From contig CP050890.1 in the NCBI GenBank assembly GCA_016745215.1, positions 4,464,001 to 4,528,000 of the forward strand: 64,000 nucleotides of DNA. The letters run 5' to 3'. The stretch comes from Thiohalocapsa sp. PB-PSB1. GTDB lineage: Bacteria; Pseudomonadota; Gammaproteobacteria; Chromatiales; Chromatiaceae. Below are positions 28,131-36,653 of this stretch, piece by piece. Every line of letters starts with the position of its first letter. The stretch's first letter is position 1. Under the pieces are notes generated by a model. That model saw only the letters and a program-made list of their open reading frames with translations. It did no database searches and had not been told where the DNA came from. A program made the translations under genes and the position numbers.

Positions 28131-28503
28131 ATGCCATTCGGTCATGAGCAGCTCGACGTCGAGCGTGCGGCCATCGAGTCTGTCGGCTGGGCCTAGCGCG
28201 ACTGCGAGCATGTGAAAGGACAGCGTAACGCGAAGGATCAACGCCTGTGCGCATCTTGGGCGCGCATCCTAGGCGCGCATCGCAGGCCATCGCGCTGAAC
28301 AGTGCCGAGGGTAACGGCAAAGCGACGAGCGGGGATCGACGCCGGTCGTTTGAAAGCGCACGAGGCTCGGCGCTGGAGTGGGCTGCAATTCAGGACGTGC
28401 TCGCTGGTGTGCGAGGCGTTGTCCGCAGACGACAACAGCAAGCAAAAGGCACTGCTCGATCGTCGTGTGGCCATGCTCACGAAGCGCGGACAGCGTGGCT
28501 AGG
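28131..28503 (+). pseudogene. four-helix-bundle protein (S23 / intervening-sequence type), degraded
   Basis: The beginning reads MPFGHEQLDVERAAIESVGW followed by a stop, the usual start of this ~120-residue family (xFxHExLDVYxxAIE). After a gap the second part appears in another frame as SQAIALNSAEGNGKATSGDR and RRSFESARGSALEWAAIQDV, then shifts again to CEALSADDNSKQKALLDRRV and AMLTKRGQR. Two frameshifts and one stop make it dead. It lies between gcvT and gcvH; flanking DNA has GGAATC and GCCGATACCGA-type short repeats. Confidence 0.75.
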
Positions 28504-28688
28504 CGGTCAGCGAGGAGCTTGGCGGATAGCGGGTTGGTCAGTTCGATACCGACGCCGATACCGATACCGACGCCGATAGCGGTACCGAATGAGTCGGCAG
28601 GCGACACCCAAGCCAAAAACCTGTTTAGCTTGTTTCTGCACCATCACTTACTTTCATCAATCTTGGCAACACTAACGAGGAGCTGACT

Positions 28689-29081
28689 ATGAGTGTTATA
28701 CCCGCGGACCTGAAGTATCTCGAAAGCCACGAGTGGATCAAAGACAATGGTGACGGCACAGCCACCGTCGGCATTTCCGATCACGCTCAAGAGGCCCTCG
28801 GGGATCTGGTCTTCGTCGAATTGCCGGAGATGGGCAAACAGATTGCGGCCAAAGATGCATGTGCGGTGGTTGAATCGGTGAAGGCAGCATCCGATATTTA
28901 CGCACCGGCGAGCGGAGAGGTGATCGAAATCAACCAGCTATTGGTGGACACGCCGGAAACCATTAACAGTGACGCCTATGGCGAGGGCTGGATCTTCAAA
29001 CTCAAGATGTCAGATCCAAACGAATTGGCCACGTTGCTCGATGCCTCGGGCTATGAGCAGGTGGTTGCCGAGGATGCTTGA
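28689..29081 (+). CDS. gcvH: glycine cleavage system H protein
   Basis: This is the lipoyl carrier of the glycine cleavage complex, shuttling the aminomethyl group between P, T and L proteins. It has 130 residues; the lipoylation Lys65 lies in VVESVKAASDIYAP, and the N-terminal HEWIKDNGDGTATVGISDHA and C-terminal WIFKLKMSD blocks are standard. A GAGGAG ribosome site lies just upstream. The next gene, gcvPA, is 326 bp away. Confidence 0.97.
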   Translation: MSVIPADLKYLESHEWIKDNGDGTATVGISDHAQEALGDLVFVELPEMGKQIAAKDACAVVESVKAASDIYAPASGEVIEINQLLVDTPETINSDAYGEGWIFKLKMSDPNELATLLDASGYEQVVAEDA

Positions 29082-29212
29082 CTGTATTCGAGAAGGCGGT
29101 CAAGGCGTAATGTCGGATATGGTCCTGATATTGGTCTCGATTCTGGAGTACCGTCACCTCGTCGGCCGAGACCGTGAAAATTCTCGCGATCACATCCTGA
29201 AATGACGGATAC

Positions 29213-29246
29213 GCCGATCGAGGTGATCCGATGAACCTCGATCGGC
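29213..29246 (+). terminator. 12-bp perfect stem-loop between gcvH and gcvPA
   Basis: GCCGATCGAGGT pairs with ACCTCGATCGGC across a 10-base loop, about 130 bases after the gcvH stop. No U-run follows. It could end the gcvH transcript, protect a processed 3' end, or be a protein-binding palindrome ahead of gcvPA. The rest of 29082-29407 shows nothing else. Confidence 0.35.
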
Positions 29247-29407
29247 AGGCACCCGACCTGACGCTTCTATCAGAGTTTCAACCCCGAATTCAATAAAGTG
29301 TTATCCAATATCTCGACTCTATTTACGCCTCAATCGCACTAGAGCCTGAATATACACCCGTGGTATCGATCTACCCGATCGGCACATGAACTGGACGTCC
29401 TGATTCA

Positions 29408-30775
29408 ATGCCTTTTATTCCTCATACTGAAGACGACGTCACGGCGATGCTGAATGTCATCGGCGTGCAGTCCATCGACGACTTGTTCGACGAAATTCCG
29501 CCGGACTTACGTGCAGTCGGCCTGGACGGAATCCCCCCGGGACTCTCCGAAATGGAGATTGCCCAGCTGATGCAGGCACGTGCCCGGAACGATGGTCTGC
29601 CTTTATGCTTCATCGGCGCCGGAGCCTATGATCACCACATTCCGGCCGCGGTCTGGCAATTGACGACCCGCGGCGAGTTCTACAGCGCCTACACACCATA
29701 CCAGGCCGAGGCCAGCCAGGGCACATTGCAGGTGCTGTATGAATTCCAGTCCATGATGACGGCACTGACCGGGCTGGATGTCTCCAATGCCTCTTTGTAT
29801 GACGGCGCCACGGCATTAGCCGAGGCGGTATTGATGGCGGTACGTGCTAACCGCAAGGTGTCCAGTAAGCGCGTATTGATGCCGCGCACCGTACATCCTG
29901 CCTATCGGCGCACGGTGCAAAGTATTGTTCGCAACCAGGGCATCGAATTGGTTGAAATTCCCTTCGATCCACAGAATGGATGTACCCGCCTCGAACAGCT
30001 GGACGCGGCAGCTGATGATCGCTGTGCGGCGCTGGTGATCCCGCAGCCGAACTTTTTCGGTATTCTGGAGGATGTGGATGCGCTGACCGACTGGGCGCAC
30101 GCCCGCGATGCACTGGCGATCGGCGTCGTCAATCCTCTGGCATTGGCGCTGTTATCTCCGCCCGGTGACTGGGGTAGTGACGGTGCCGATATCGCCTGCG
30201 GGGAGGGCCAACCGCTCGGTATGCCACTGGCATCCGGCGGACCCTATCTTGGTTTTTTATGCTGCCAGCAGGCCTTCGTAAGGCAATTGCCCGGGCGTAT
30301 CGCCGGCAAGACCTTAGACCTGGACAACAAAGTCGGCTATACACTGACCCTGCAAGCACGCGAGCAACATATTCGACGTTCCAAAGCCACGTCCAATATT
30401 TGTACCAACCAGGGCTTACTGGTCACCGCCGCCACTATTCATATGGCCATCCTCGGTGCCGAGGGGTTAGAGCGGGTGGCCGCTGCCTGCCATGCCAACA
30501 CGCGTCAATTGACACAGTTACTCTGCCAGATTCCGGGTGTCGAACCGCTGTTCGATGGACCGATCTTTCACGAACAGGCGTTGCGGTTGCCGATGGCGGC
30601 GGCCGACGTGCTGAGTTCCCTGGCTGCCCAGAATCTACTCGGAGGGTTCGACCTGGGGCAGGATTATCCAGAGCTGGGCTCATCTATTCTGGTCTGCGCC
30701 ACCGAGCTGCGCGGCGATGAGGATATCAACGCCTATGTAAGCAAACTGGCACGGATACTCGAGACCTGCGCCTAA
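29408..30775 (+). CDS. gcvPA: glycine dehydrogenase (decarboxylating) subunit 1
   Basis: This is the N-terminal-half homologue of P protein in the two-subunit form; with GcvPB it decarboxylates glycine using PLP. The 455-residue protein starts MPFIPHTEDDVTAMLNVIGV and has FIGAGAYDHHIPAAV, YTPYQAEASQGTLQVLYEFQ, DGATALAEA and RRSKATSNICTNQGL, all typical. It does not carry the PLP lysine, as expected. Separation of gcvPA from gcvPB by tpx is unusual; they are most often adjacent. Confidence 0.97.
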   Translation: MPFIPHTEDDVTAMLNVIGVQSIDDLFDEIPPDLRAVGLDGIPPGLSEMEIAQLMQARARNDGLPLCFIGAGAYDHHIPAAVWQLTTRGEFYSAYTPYQAEASQGTLQVLYEFQSMMTALTGLDVSNASLYDGATALAEAVLMAVRANRKVSSKRVLMPRTVHPAYRRTVQSIVRNQGIELVEIPFDPQNGCTRLEQLDAAADDRCAALVIPQPNFFGILEDVDALTDWAHARDALAIGVVNPLALALLSPPGDWGSDGADIACGEGQPLGMPLASGGPYLGFLCCQQAFVRQLPGRIAGKTLDLDNKVGYTLTLQAREQHIRRSKATSNICTNQGLLVTAATIHMAILGAEGLERVAAACHANTRQLTQLLCQIPGVEPLFDGPIFHEQALRLPMAAADVLSSLAAQNLLGGFDLGQDYPELGSSILVCATELRGDEDINAYVSKLARILETCA

Positions 30776-30848
30776 GTTGGGCGTCTGCCAAACCGATCAT
30801 AACGATACCGATTCAGTAACTCATTTTTCACTACGAGGAGATCGATCC

Positions 30849-31349
30849 ATGGCTAAAACTGCACTGCAAGGTAACCCTGTTCCTTTGTCCGGCGACCTGC
30901 CCGCCGTCGGGAGTCCGGCACCGGATTTCAAACTGGTCGATAAGGATCTGGGAGACAAAACACTCAAAGATTTTGCCGGTAAGAAGCTGTTACTCAATAT
31001 CGTACCAAGTCTCGACACCCCGGTATGCGCCACCTCGACACGCAAGTTCAACGAATCATTTGCCGGACGTGATGACGCACTCTGCCTGGTGATTTCCGCT
31101 GATCTGCCGTTCGCGGCTGGACGCTTCTGCAGCACCGAGGGTATCGAAAATGTGCACACTTTGTCGATGATGCGCTCGCGTAACTTCGCCAAGGATTATG
31201 GTGTATTGATCGAAGACGGCCCGTTGGCCGGAATTACCGCCCGCGCCATCGTCGTCATCGATGCGACAGGCTCGGTTATCTACACTGAGCTGGTACCGGA
31301 GATTGGCCAAGAGCCGGACTATAACGAGGCGCTGAAAGCACTCGGCTGA
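30849..31349 (+). CDS. tpx: thiol peroxidase (Tpx)
   Basis: This atypical 2-Cys peroxiredoxin reduces hydrogen peroxide and alkyl hydroperoxides using thioredoxin. It has 166 residues, with peroxidatic Cys60 in PSLDTPVCATSTRKF and resolving Cys94 in RFCSTEGIENVHTLS; the GNPVPLSGDLPAVGSPAPDF start is typical. I chose ATG 30849 because GAGGAG sits 8 bases upstream; the longer frame from 30777 has no support. It lies between gcvPA (74 bp upstream) and gcvPB (124 bp downstream) on the same strand. Confidence 0.97.
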   Translation: MAKTALQGNPVPLSGDLPAVGSPAPDFKLVDKDLGDKTLKDFAGKKLLLNIVPSLDTPVCATSTRKFNESFAGRDDALCLVISADLPFAAGRFCSTEGIENVHTLSMMRSRNFAKDYGVLIEDGPLAGITARAIVVIDATGSVIYTELVPEIGQEPDYNEALKALG

Positions 31350-31376
31350 TTGCAACTGATGACATGATCGGGATGA

Positions 31377-31398
31377 CTGTCGAAAGCAATTTCGACAG
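31377..31398 (+). terminator. hairpin after tpx, resembling a minimal family B end pair
   Basis: CTGTCGAAA and TTTCGACAG form a 9-bp stem with a 4-base loop, 28 bases after the tpx stop. The same two words are the terminal inverted repeats of family B elements, so it may be an end-to-end remnant now acting as an mRNA 3'-end hairpin. No U-tract follows. Confidence 0.4.
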
Positions 31399-31472
31399 GC
31401 CTCCCAATACCTCTGCAACCACCATGAGTCATTCCGCGTAAACGTACAAGCAACCTGACCTTCGACTTAATC

Positions 31473-32933
31473 ATGCTGATTCACGAACAATCCCGGCCAG
31501 GCCGCCGCGCCAGCGCGCAGGCACCGCATATCGTTGCCGACTGCAGCGATCTGCCGGACTCTCTGCGACGGAAACACCGTGCCGCGCTACCGGAGGTGTC
31601 GGAGCTGCAAGCAGTGCGCCATTATACGCGGCTGTCACAAAAGAACTTTTCCATCGACACGCACTTTTATCCGCTTGGCTCCTGCACGATGAAGTACAAC
31701 CCGCGCGCCTGCAACAGCCTGGCCTCCTTACCAGGCTTTGTGGCGCGTCATCCGGCGGCACCCGAGACGCATGGACAGGGCATCATGGCTTGCCTCTACG
31801 AGCTACAAGATATGCTCAAGGTCGTCACCGGTATGCATGCGGTGTCGTTGGCACCGGCCGCCGGGGCTCAGGGCGAGTTTGCCGGGGTCAGCATGATCCG
31901 TTCTTATCATGACGCCCGTGGCGACCACGACCGCCGCGAGGTGCTGGTGCCGGATGCAGCCCACGGAACCAACCCAGCCTCCGCGATCATGGCCGGCTTC
32001 AATGTGCGCGAAATCCCCACCGGTGCCAACGGCGATGTCGACATTGCCGCACTGCGCGATGCTGTCGGCCCGCACACCGCCGGCATCATGCTGACTAACC
32101 CAAGCACGGTAGGCGTATTTGACCGGAATATACAGGCAATTGCCGAGACCGTGCACGAGGCCGGCGGATTACTCTACTACGATGGTGCCAATCTCAACGC
32201 CATCCTCGGTAAGGTCCGCCCCGGCGATATGGGCTTCGATGTCATTCATATGAACTTGCACAAGACCTTTTCGACGCCACACGGCGGCGGCGGCCCGGGC
32301 GCTGGCCCAGTCGGAGTCTCGGAACGCCTGGAGCCATACCTGCCGGTACCCCTGGTGAGTAAGCGCGGTGACGATTACTGCTGGCTTGCAAAACAAGACC
32401 GTCCGGACAGTATCGGGCACATGACCGCCTTTGGCGGTAATATGGGCATCCTGCTGCGAGCCTATATTTACGCCCGAATGCTTGGCGCCGAGGGCATGCG
32501 ACGGGTTTCTGAATATTCGACCCTGAATGCCAATTATCTACAGGCGCGCCTGCGTGCGGCCGGCTTCCAACTCGCCTATCCAAATCGACGCGCCAGCCAC
32601 GAGTTCATCGTCACTCTGAAGAAAGAAGCCAAGGAATGGGGCGTTAACGCCATGGACTTCGCCAAACGCCTGCTCGACTACGGCTTTCACGCTCCCACCA
32701 CATATTTTCCATTATTGGTACCAGAATGCCTGTTGATCGAGCCCACTGAATCCGAAAGCATGGAAGCGTTGGACGCCTTTGTCGACGCAATGATCAGTAT
32801 CCGCAAGGAAGCCCAGGAGGATGCGGAATTGGTCAAGAGCGCGCCACATCGGCTGCCGGTGCGTCGCCTTGACGATGTGCGTGCCGCAAGGCAACTCGAT
32901 CTGGCCTGGAAACCCAGCGCTTCTGAAGCCTGA
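31473..32933 (+). CDS. gcvPB: glycine dehydrogenase (decarboxylating) subunit 2
   Basis: This is the C-terminal-half homologue of P protein and carries the PLP lysine: Lys264 in MNLHKTFSTPHGGGGPGAGP. Other landmarks are FYPLGSCTMKYNPRACN, EVLVPDAAHGTNPASAIMAG and HEFIVTLKK. At 486 residues it is normal. It ends the glycine cleavage set (T, H, P1, P2); the L protein (lpd) is not here and is usually shared with other complexes. No strong ribosome site precedes ATG 31473. Confidence 0.97.
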   Translation: MLIHEQSRPGRRASAQAPHIVADCSDLPDSLRRKHRAALPEVSELQAVRHYTRLSQKNFSIDTHFYPLGSCTMKYNPRACNSLASLPGFVARHPAAPETHGQGIMACLYELQDMLKVVTGMHAVSLAPAAGAQGEFAGVSMIRSYHDARGDHDRREVLVPDAAHGTNPASAIMAGFNVREIPTGANGDVDIAALRDAVGPHTAGIMLTNPSTVGVFDRNIQAIAETVHEAGGLLYYDGANLNAILGKVRPGDMGFDVIHMNLHKTFSTPHGGGGPGAGPVGVSERLEPYLPVPLVSKRGDDYCWLAKQDRPDSIGHMTAFGGNMGILLRAYIYARMLGAEGMRRVSEYSTLNANYLQARLRAAGFQLAYPNRRASHEFIVTLKKEAKEWGVNAMDFAKRLLDYGFHAPTTYFPLLVPECLLIEPTESESMEALDAFVDAMISIRKEAQEDAELVKSAPHRLPVRRLDDVRAARQLDLAWKPSASEA

Positions 32934-33008
32934 TCGGCAAGTTGCTACTCTATCGATCAATTCATCCAGGACTCCGCACAAGTCCTGAACAACATCGAAT
33001 AACGTATT

Positions 33009-33380
33009 GTGGCTAACCAACACGCCAGAGGTTGGGCTCGGATGGCGAATGCTCTCAGCTACTCCATCAAGGGCCTCAAAGCCTGTTACAAACACGAAGA
33101 GGCATTTCGTCAGGAATTATTTCTGCTGATTCCTTTGTTGCCGTTGGGGCTCTGGTTTGGCGAGACACCGGTCGAACGGGCCATGCTGGTCGGCTGCTTG
33201 TGGATGGTTCCCATTGTCGAGCTGTTAAATTCTGCGATTGAAGCAAACGTAGACCGGGTGGGTTTGGAGCGTCATGAATTGTCGGGCCGTGCCAAGGATA
33301 TCGCTTCCGCCGCAGTATTGACCAGCATCCTATTTGTAGTCACTACTTGGGGACTGATTCTGTTGCCGAAATGGCTTTAG
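33009..33380 (+). CDS. dgkA: diacylglycerol kinase (prokaryotic type)
   Basis: This small inner-membrane enzyme phosphorylates diacylglycerol to phosphatidate and recycles lipid released during envelope glycan synthesis. It has 123 residues: an amphipathic N-terminus (ALSYSIKGLKACYKHEEAFR), three membrane helices and the active-site block VELLNSAIEANVDRVG. The start is GTG 33009; ATG 33042 is an alternative. The TAG stop is formed by the first bases of miniature element A2. Confidence 0.95.
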   Translation: MANQHARGWARMANALSYSIKGLKACYKHEEAFRQELFLLIPLLPLGLWFGETPVERAMLVGCLWMVPIVELLNSAIEANVDRVGLERHELSGRAKDIASAAVLTSILFVVTTWGLILLPKWL

Positions 33381-33536
33381 GCAATTGCCGCCGAGAAACA
33401 GACCAACTGACGTCGGATTCTCATTCTCCTTCGCGAGGTGACAACTCGCCGATAGTCGCTCCATGGGCGGATTGCCGCGACGTCGAAGCCGGAAGAGAAG
33501 ACAAGCCAGGTGGTCTATTTCTCGACAGAAATCGCG
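33379..33536 (+). repeat. family A miniature element, copy A2 (158 bp)
   Basis: It starts AGGCAATTGCCGCCGAGAAA and ends TATTTCTCGACAGAAATCGCG. The two ends are imperfect inverted repeats of about 30 bases, and the middle has a GCGGATTGCCGC-type second palindrome. It starts inside the dgkA stop codon. Confidence 0.85.
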
Positions 33537-33584
33537 TTGAATGCCTACCGTCGAAATACACTGATATCGGGGGGTCTTACTACC

Positions 33585-34115
33585 ATGAGCAGCACTCCGC
33601 AGAACGCAACTTTTATGCCGCTCGCCATCGCCATTCTGACTATCTCCGACAGCCGTACCGAGGCGGATGACAAATCCGGAGCCCTGCTCCGGGACAAAGC
33701 CGAAGCTGCTGGGCATCGGGTGGTCGCCAAACAGATCGTCGCCGACGATCTCTACCAGATGCGCGCGATTTTTTCGCACTGGATTGCGGACCCTGAAGTG
33801 CGGGTGATCCTCAGCACCGGTGGTACCGGCATCACCGGGCGCGACAGCACGCCAGAGGCCGTTGCGCCCTTGCTCGATAAATCGATCGACGGCTTTGGTG
33901 AGTTATTCCGGCAGATCTCGTTCCAGGAAATTGGTCCATCCACGATTCAGTCGCGCGCCCTCGCGGGTTTGGCCAACTCAACGCTGGTTTTCTGTCTGCC
34001 CGGTTCCTCCGGTGCTTGCCGCACGGCCTGGGATGATCTGCTTGCCCCACAGCTCGACAGCCGCACCGAACCCTGCAACTTTGCGCAACTGATCGCGCGC
34101 TTCGACGAGCACTAA
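33585..34115 (+). CDS. moaB: molybdenum cofactor biosynthesis protein B (MoaB/Mog family)
   Basis: Family members adenylylate molybdopterin or bind it during molybdenum (or tungsten) cofactor synthesis. The 176-residue protein has the full MPT-binding fold: AIAILTISDSRTEADDKSG, VILSTGGTGITGRDSTPEA and the FCLPGSSGACRTAWDDLLAP end. ATG 33585 is preferred; the longer frame begins inside element A2. moeA follows 4 bp after the stop, so they form an operon. Confidence 0.95.
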   Translation: MSSTPQNATFMPLAIAILTISDSRTEADDKSGALLRDKAEAAGHRVVAKQIVADDLYQMRAIFSHWIADPEVRVILSTGGTGITGRDSTPEAVAPLLDKSIDGFGELFRQISFQEIGPSTIQSRALAGLANSTLVFCLPGSSGACRTAWDDLLAPQLDSRTEPCNFAQLIARFDEH

Positions 34116-34119
34116 AGCG

Positions 34120-35370
34120 ATGAAGAGCACAAATCATTGCGACTTCGGGCAGGACAGCGCGCCGCTGGATGTGGAGGCCGCGTTACAGCTGCTACTGGGT
34201 AAGGCGCGACCGATCGTCGGCAATGAGTCTGTCAGCACCTTTGATGTGCGCAACCGCGTACTGGCTGAACCCCTGACAAGTCCGGTGGACCTCCCCTACT
34301 GGGACAACAGCGCAATGGACGGCTATGCGGTCAATACATCGGATTTGACTGCAAATCGCGGCCGGCTGCAAGTAACCCAACGCATTCCAGCGGGTGGCTG
34401 CGGCCAGCCTCTGGCACCCGGCACTGCTGCAAGAATCTTCACGGGAGCACCGACACCCAAGGGCGCGGACGCGGTGGTGGTGCAGGAAGTCTGCCAGCGC
34501 GATGGCGATTGGGTCATCCTGCCTTTGCAAATCAAACCTGGCGCCAATATCCGTCGTCAGGGCGAGGATGTGCGCGCCGGGGACGTCGTGATCAACGCCG
34601 GCACGCGGCTGAATCCAGCACATCTGGGCCTTGCGGCCAGTGTCGGTAGCGAGCGGCTGTTGGTTCGGCGTCGACTCAAGGTCGCAATCTTCGCCAGCGG
34701 TGACGAACTGATCATGCCTGGCGAGGCTCTGAAGCCCGGACAGATCTACAATTCGAATCGCTTTTTCTACCACGCACTGCTCGATGCGCTAGGCTGCGAA
34801 GTGATCGATCTCGGTATTGTTGCAGACAGGCTGCAGGCCACCGCCGATGCCCTGCACAGAGCAGCCGCGCGCGCTGATTTGATTCTAGCCAGCGGCGGTG
34901 TCTCGGTGGGCGAGGAAGACCATGTGCGCCCAGCCATGCAGCGGGAAGGCTCGCTGGAACTGTGGCGCATTGCGATGCGCCCCGGCAAGCCGCTTGCCTT
35001 TGGCCATATCGACGCTAAGCCGTTCATCGGCAGCCCCGGTAATCCGGTGTCGATGTTTGTGACCTTCTGCTTGTTCGTGCGGCCTTTTATTCTGCGCATG
35101 CAAGGCGTCGATAGCGATCTATTGCCTTTGATCCTGCCGGCGCGCGCGGCCTTCGATTGGCCGGCGCGGGCCAAGCGCCGCGAATACCAACGGGCACGGC
35201 TCACCACGCATGCCGATGGAACATGCATGGTACAGATCTTTCCAAGCCCATCCTCGGCCGCCATCACTTCCCTCACCTGGGCCAACGGCATCGTCGTCAT
35301 CCCCGAGGGCCGCACGATTGCCATTGGTGACCCGGTGGACTTTATCCCGTTCAGCGAGCTGACGACATGA
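34120..35370 (+). CDS. moeA: molybdopterin molybdotransferase
   Basis: MoeA inserts molybdate into adenylylated molybdopterin. The 416-residue, four-domain protein has VDLPYWDNSAMDGYAV, GQPLAPGTAARIFTGAPTPK, GADAVV, the IFASGDELIMPGEALKPGQI YNSN-type loop and FIGSPGNPVSMFVTF. It lies in an operon between moaB and moaD, overlapping moaD by 4 bases (ATGA). No moaA, moaC or moaE is nearby. Confidence 0.97.
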   Translation: MKSTNHCDFGQDSAPLDVEAALQLLLGKARPIVGNESVSTFDVRNRVLAEPLTSPVDLPYWDNSAMDGYAVNTSDLTANRGRLQVTQRIPAGGCGQPLAPGTAARIFTGAPTPKGADAVVVQEVCQRDGDWVILPLQIKPGANIRRQGEDVRAGDVVINAGTRLNPAHLGLAASVGSERLLVRRRLKVAIFASGDELIMPGEALKPGQIYNSNRFFYHALLDALGCEVIDLGIVADRLQATADALHRAAARADLILASGGVSVGEEDHVRPAMQREGSLELWRIAMRPGKPLAFGHIDAKPFIGSPGNPVSMFVTFCLFVRPFILRMQGVDSDLLPLILPARAAFDWPARAKRREYQRARLTTHADGTCMVQIFPSPSSAAITSLTWANGIVVIPEGRTIAIGDPVDFIPFSELTT

Positions 35371-35618
35371 TCCATATTCTCTACTTCGCCAGCCTGCGCG
35401 AACAGGTGGGAGCCGCTGCCGAAGAGTTGCCGCTGGCCGATAGCCGAAATGTCTCGGATATCCTCGAGCGCTTGCACGCCCGCGGCGGCGTTTGGGCCGA
35501 TGCCCTCGGCGTTGGTCAAACCGTGCTTGCCGCGGTGAATCAAGAAATGGCGCGACCAGACACAGAGATTCGGGACAACGACGAGGTCGCATTCTTCCCT
35601 CCCGTGACCGGCGGTTAA
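35367..35618 (+). CDS. moaD: molybdopterin synthase small subunit
   Basis: This ubiquitin-fold sulfur carrier donates the dithiolene sulfur during molybdopterin synthesis. It has 83 residues, begins MIHILYFASLREQVGAAAEE and ends in the required Gly-Gly (FFPPVTGG), which is adenylylated and thiocarboxylated. It starts within the last codons of moeA. Its usual partner moaE is absent; repeats begin 80 bp downstream, so a neighbour may have been lost or moved. Confidence 0.95.
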   Translation: MIHILYFASLREQVGAAAEELPLADSRNVSDILERLHARGGVWADALGVGQTVLAAVNQEMARPDTEIRDNDEVAFFPPVTGG

Positions 35619-35701
35619 GCATGCAAGGCGGAGCGATGAACAGCATCAGATCACGGGTAGTAAATCCAATCTCTTCCAGGGGCTAGAGGTGCAGCATTGG
35701 A
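35619..35701. other. end of moaD region; left target-site copy for element C3
   Basis: CAGCATTGG at 35692-35700 pairs with CAGCGTTGG at 36402-36410 on the far side of element C3 (one mismatch), a likely 9-bp target duplication. Confidence 0.55.
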
Positions 35702-36401
35702 GGTGCTGCCTAGGCTGTCGAAATGCCCTGAGTTTTGATGCCAAACCGATTCCGGGTCTTGGATTGCATCATCGAACGCGCTGAGGAAGCCTAATCGGTG
35801 TCGCGGTCGCTATCGGAATCGGAATCGAATCCGCTCATCGACCAAAGCAGCCAGCTCGATACCAATCCCTAATTCCGGCCTTGACACCGACTAAGCTTCC
35901 ATAAACCGGGAAGCGCTTGTTTTAGTGAGACGGCAGATTTCGACAGCCTAGGTGCTGCCTGCGTAGAATGTTCAGCTATTCAACCAGAATGAAGTTTGAT
36001 TCATCGTCTTTGAAGGCAGCACCCAACAAATATCCGCCCAGCACATATCCGCCCAGCAAACATCAGGTTTCTTACGCCCTGATGTCATGTCTTTTCGATC
36101 CCGATCCCGATCCCGATCCCAATTCCGATCCCAATTCCGATCAGGTAGCGCTGGGCGAGTTGCGCCCTGGGATCTCTTCAGTTCATTTGTCGAGAAGACT
36201 GTAGCCTACAGCCTTTCTCCCGGGAAAGGCACGGCGCTCGCGTCCGCTCCGCTAGCATCCTTTGCTGGGTCGCCCGCAAGCGGGCTCCTACGCCGACCGG
36301 CTCCCATGGCTGGTAAAGGTCCGCCTGCGGGCGAGGCGCCTTGGCCCCTCTGCGTCTCTGCGTCTCCGCGGTGAATTCTTACATTCTTTGAAGGCAGCAC
36401 C
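35702..36401 (+). mobile_element. family C repeat element C3, carrying nested family B copy B1
   Basis: The ends are GGTGCTGCC (35702) and GGCAGCACC (to 36401). Element B1 is inserted after the first 10 bases. The remainder (35951-36401) is C1 in reverse order: GTAGAATGTTCAGCTATTC, the GATCCC/AATTCC microsatellite, the TTCCCGGGA block, REP-like CCCGCAAGCGGGCTCCTAC and CTCTGCGTCTCTGCG. The flanks CAGCRTTGG fit a 9-bp target duplication. Frames across it are not genes. Confidence 0.8.
35712..35950 (-). mobile_element. family B miniature element, copy B1 (239 bp)
   Basis: The ends are AGGCTGTCGAAAT and ATTTCGACAGCCT. The direct repeat GGTGCTGCCT flanks it on both sides (35702-35711, 35951-35960). 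The interior (CCGATTCCGGGTCTTGGATT, ATCGGAATCGGAATCG) is the reverse of copies B2 and B3. Confidence 0.9.
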
Positions 36402-36410
36402 CAGCGTTGG

Positions 36411-36653
36411 TTGGCCAACGATCTTGGCCTGGGCTCTAGGATCGGTCAAGGTGCTGCCCGGCGCTCGGCCGCCTCGCGATGGCTTTGGTTGCCGATTCCG
36501 AAACCAAGAGCATTTTCATCTTTTCAGCCATTGCCTGATCACCTCTCAACTGCGTTGGATCAACGATGCCAATGGTGGCTTGACCAAGGTCAAGGCCAGC
36601 AGCCGACGACAGCGCCCAGACTGCACGCGTTTCCATCCTCCAGCGAGGCCATC
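36411..36653. other. region upstream of hcp
   Basis: The reading frame of hcp stays open back to 36411, but codon content looks random and ATG 36654 matches the family start. I see no convincing FNR or NsrR palindrome here. This should hold the hcp promoter. Confidence 0.4.

Noticed and set aside
36520..36653. FNR or NsrR operator ahead of hcp
   Set aside because: Only half-sites were visible; no full palindrome with correct spacing.
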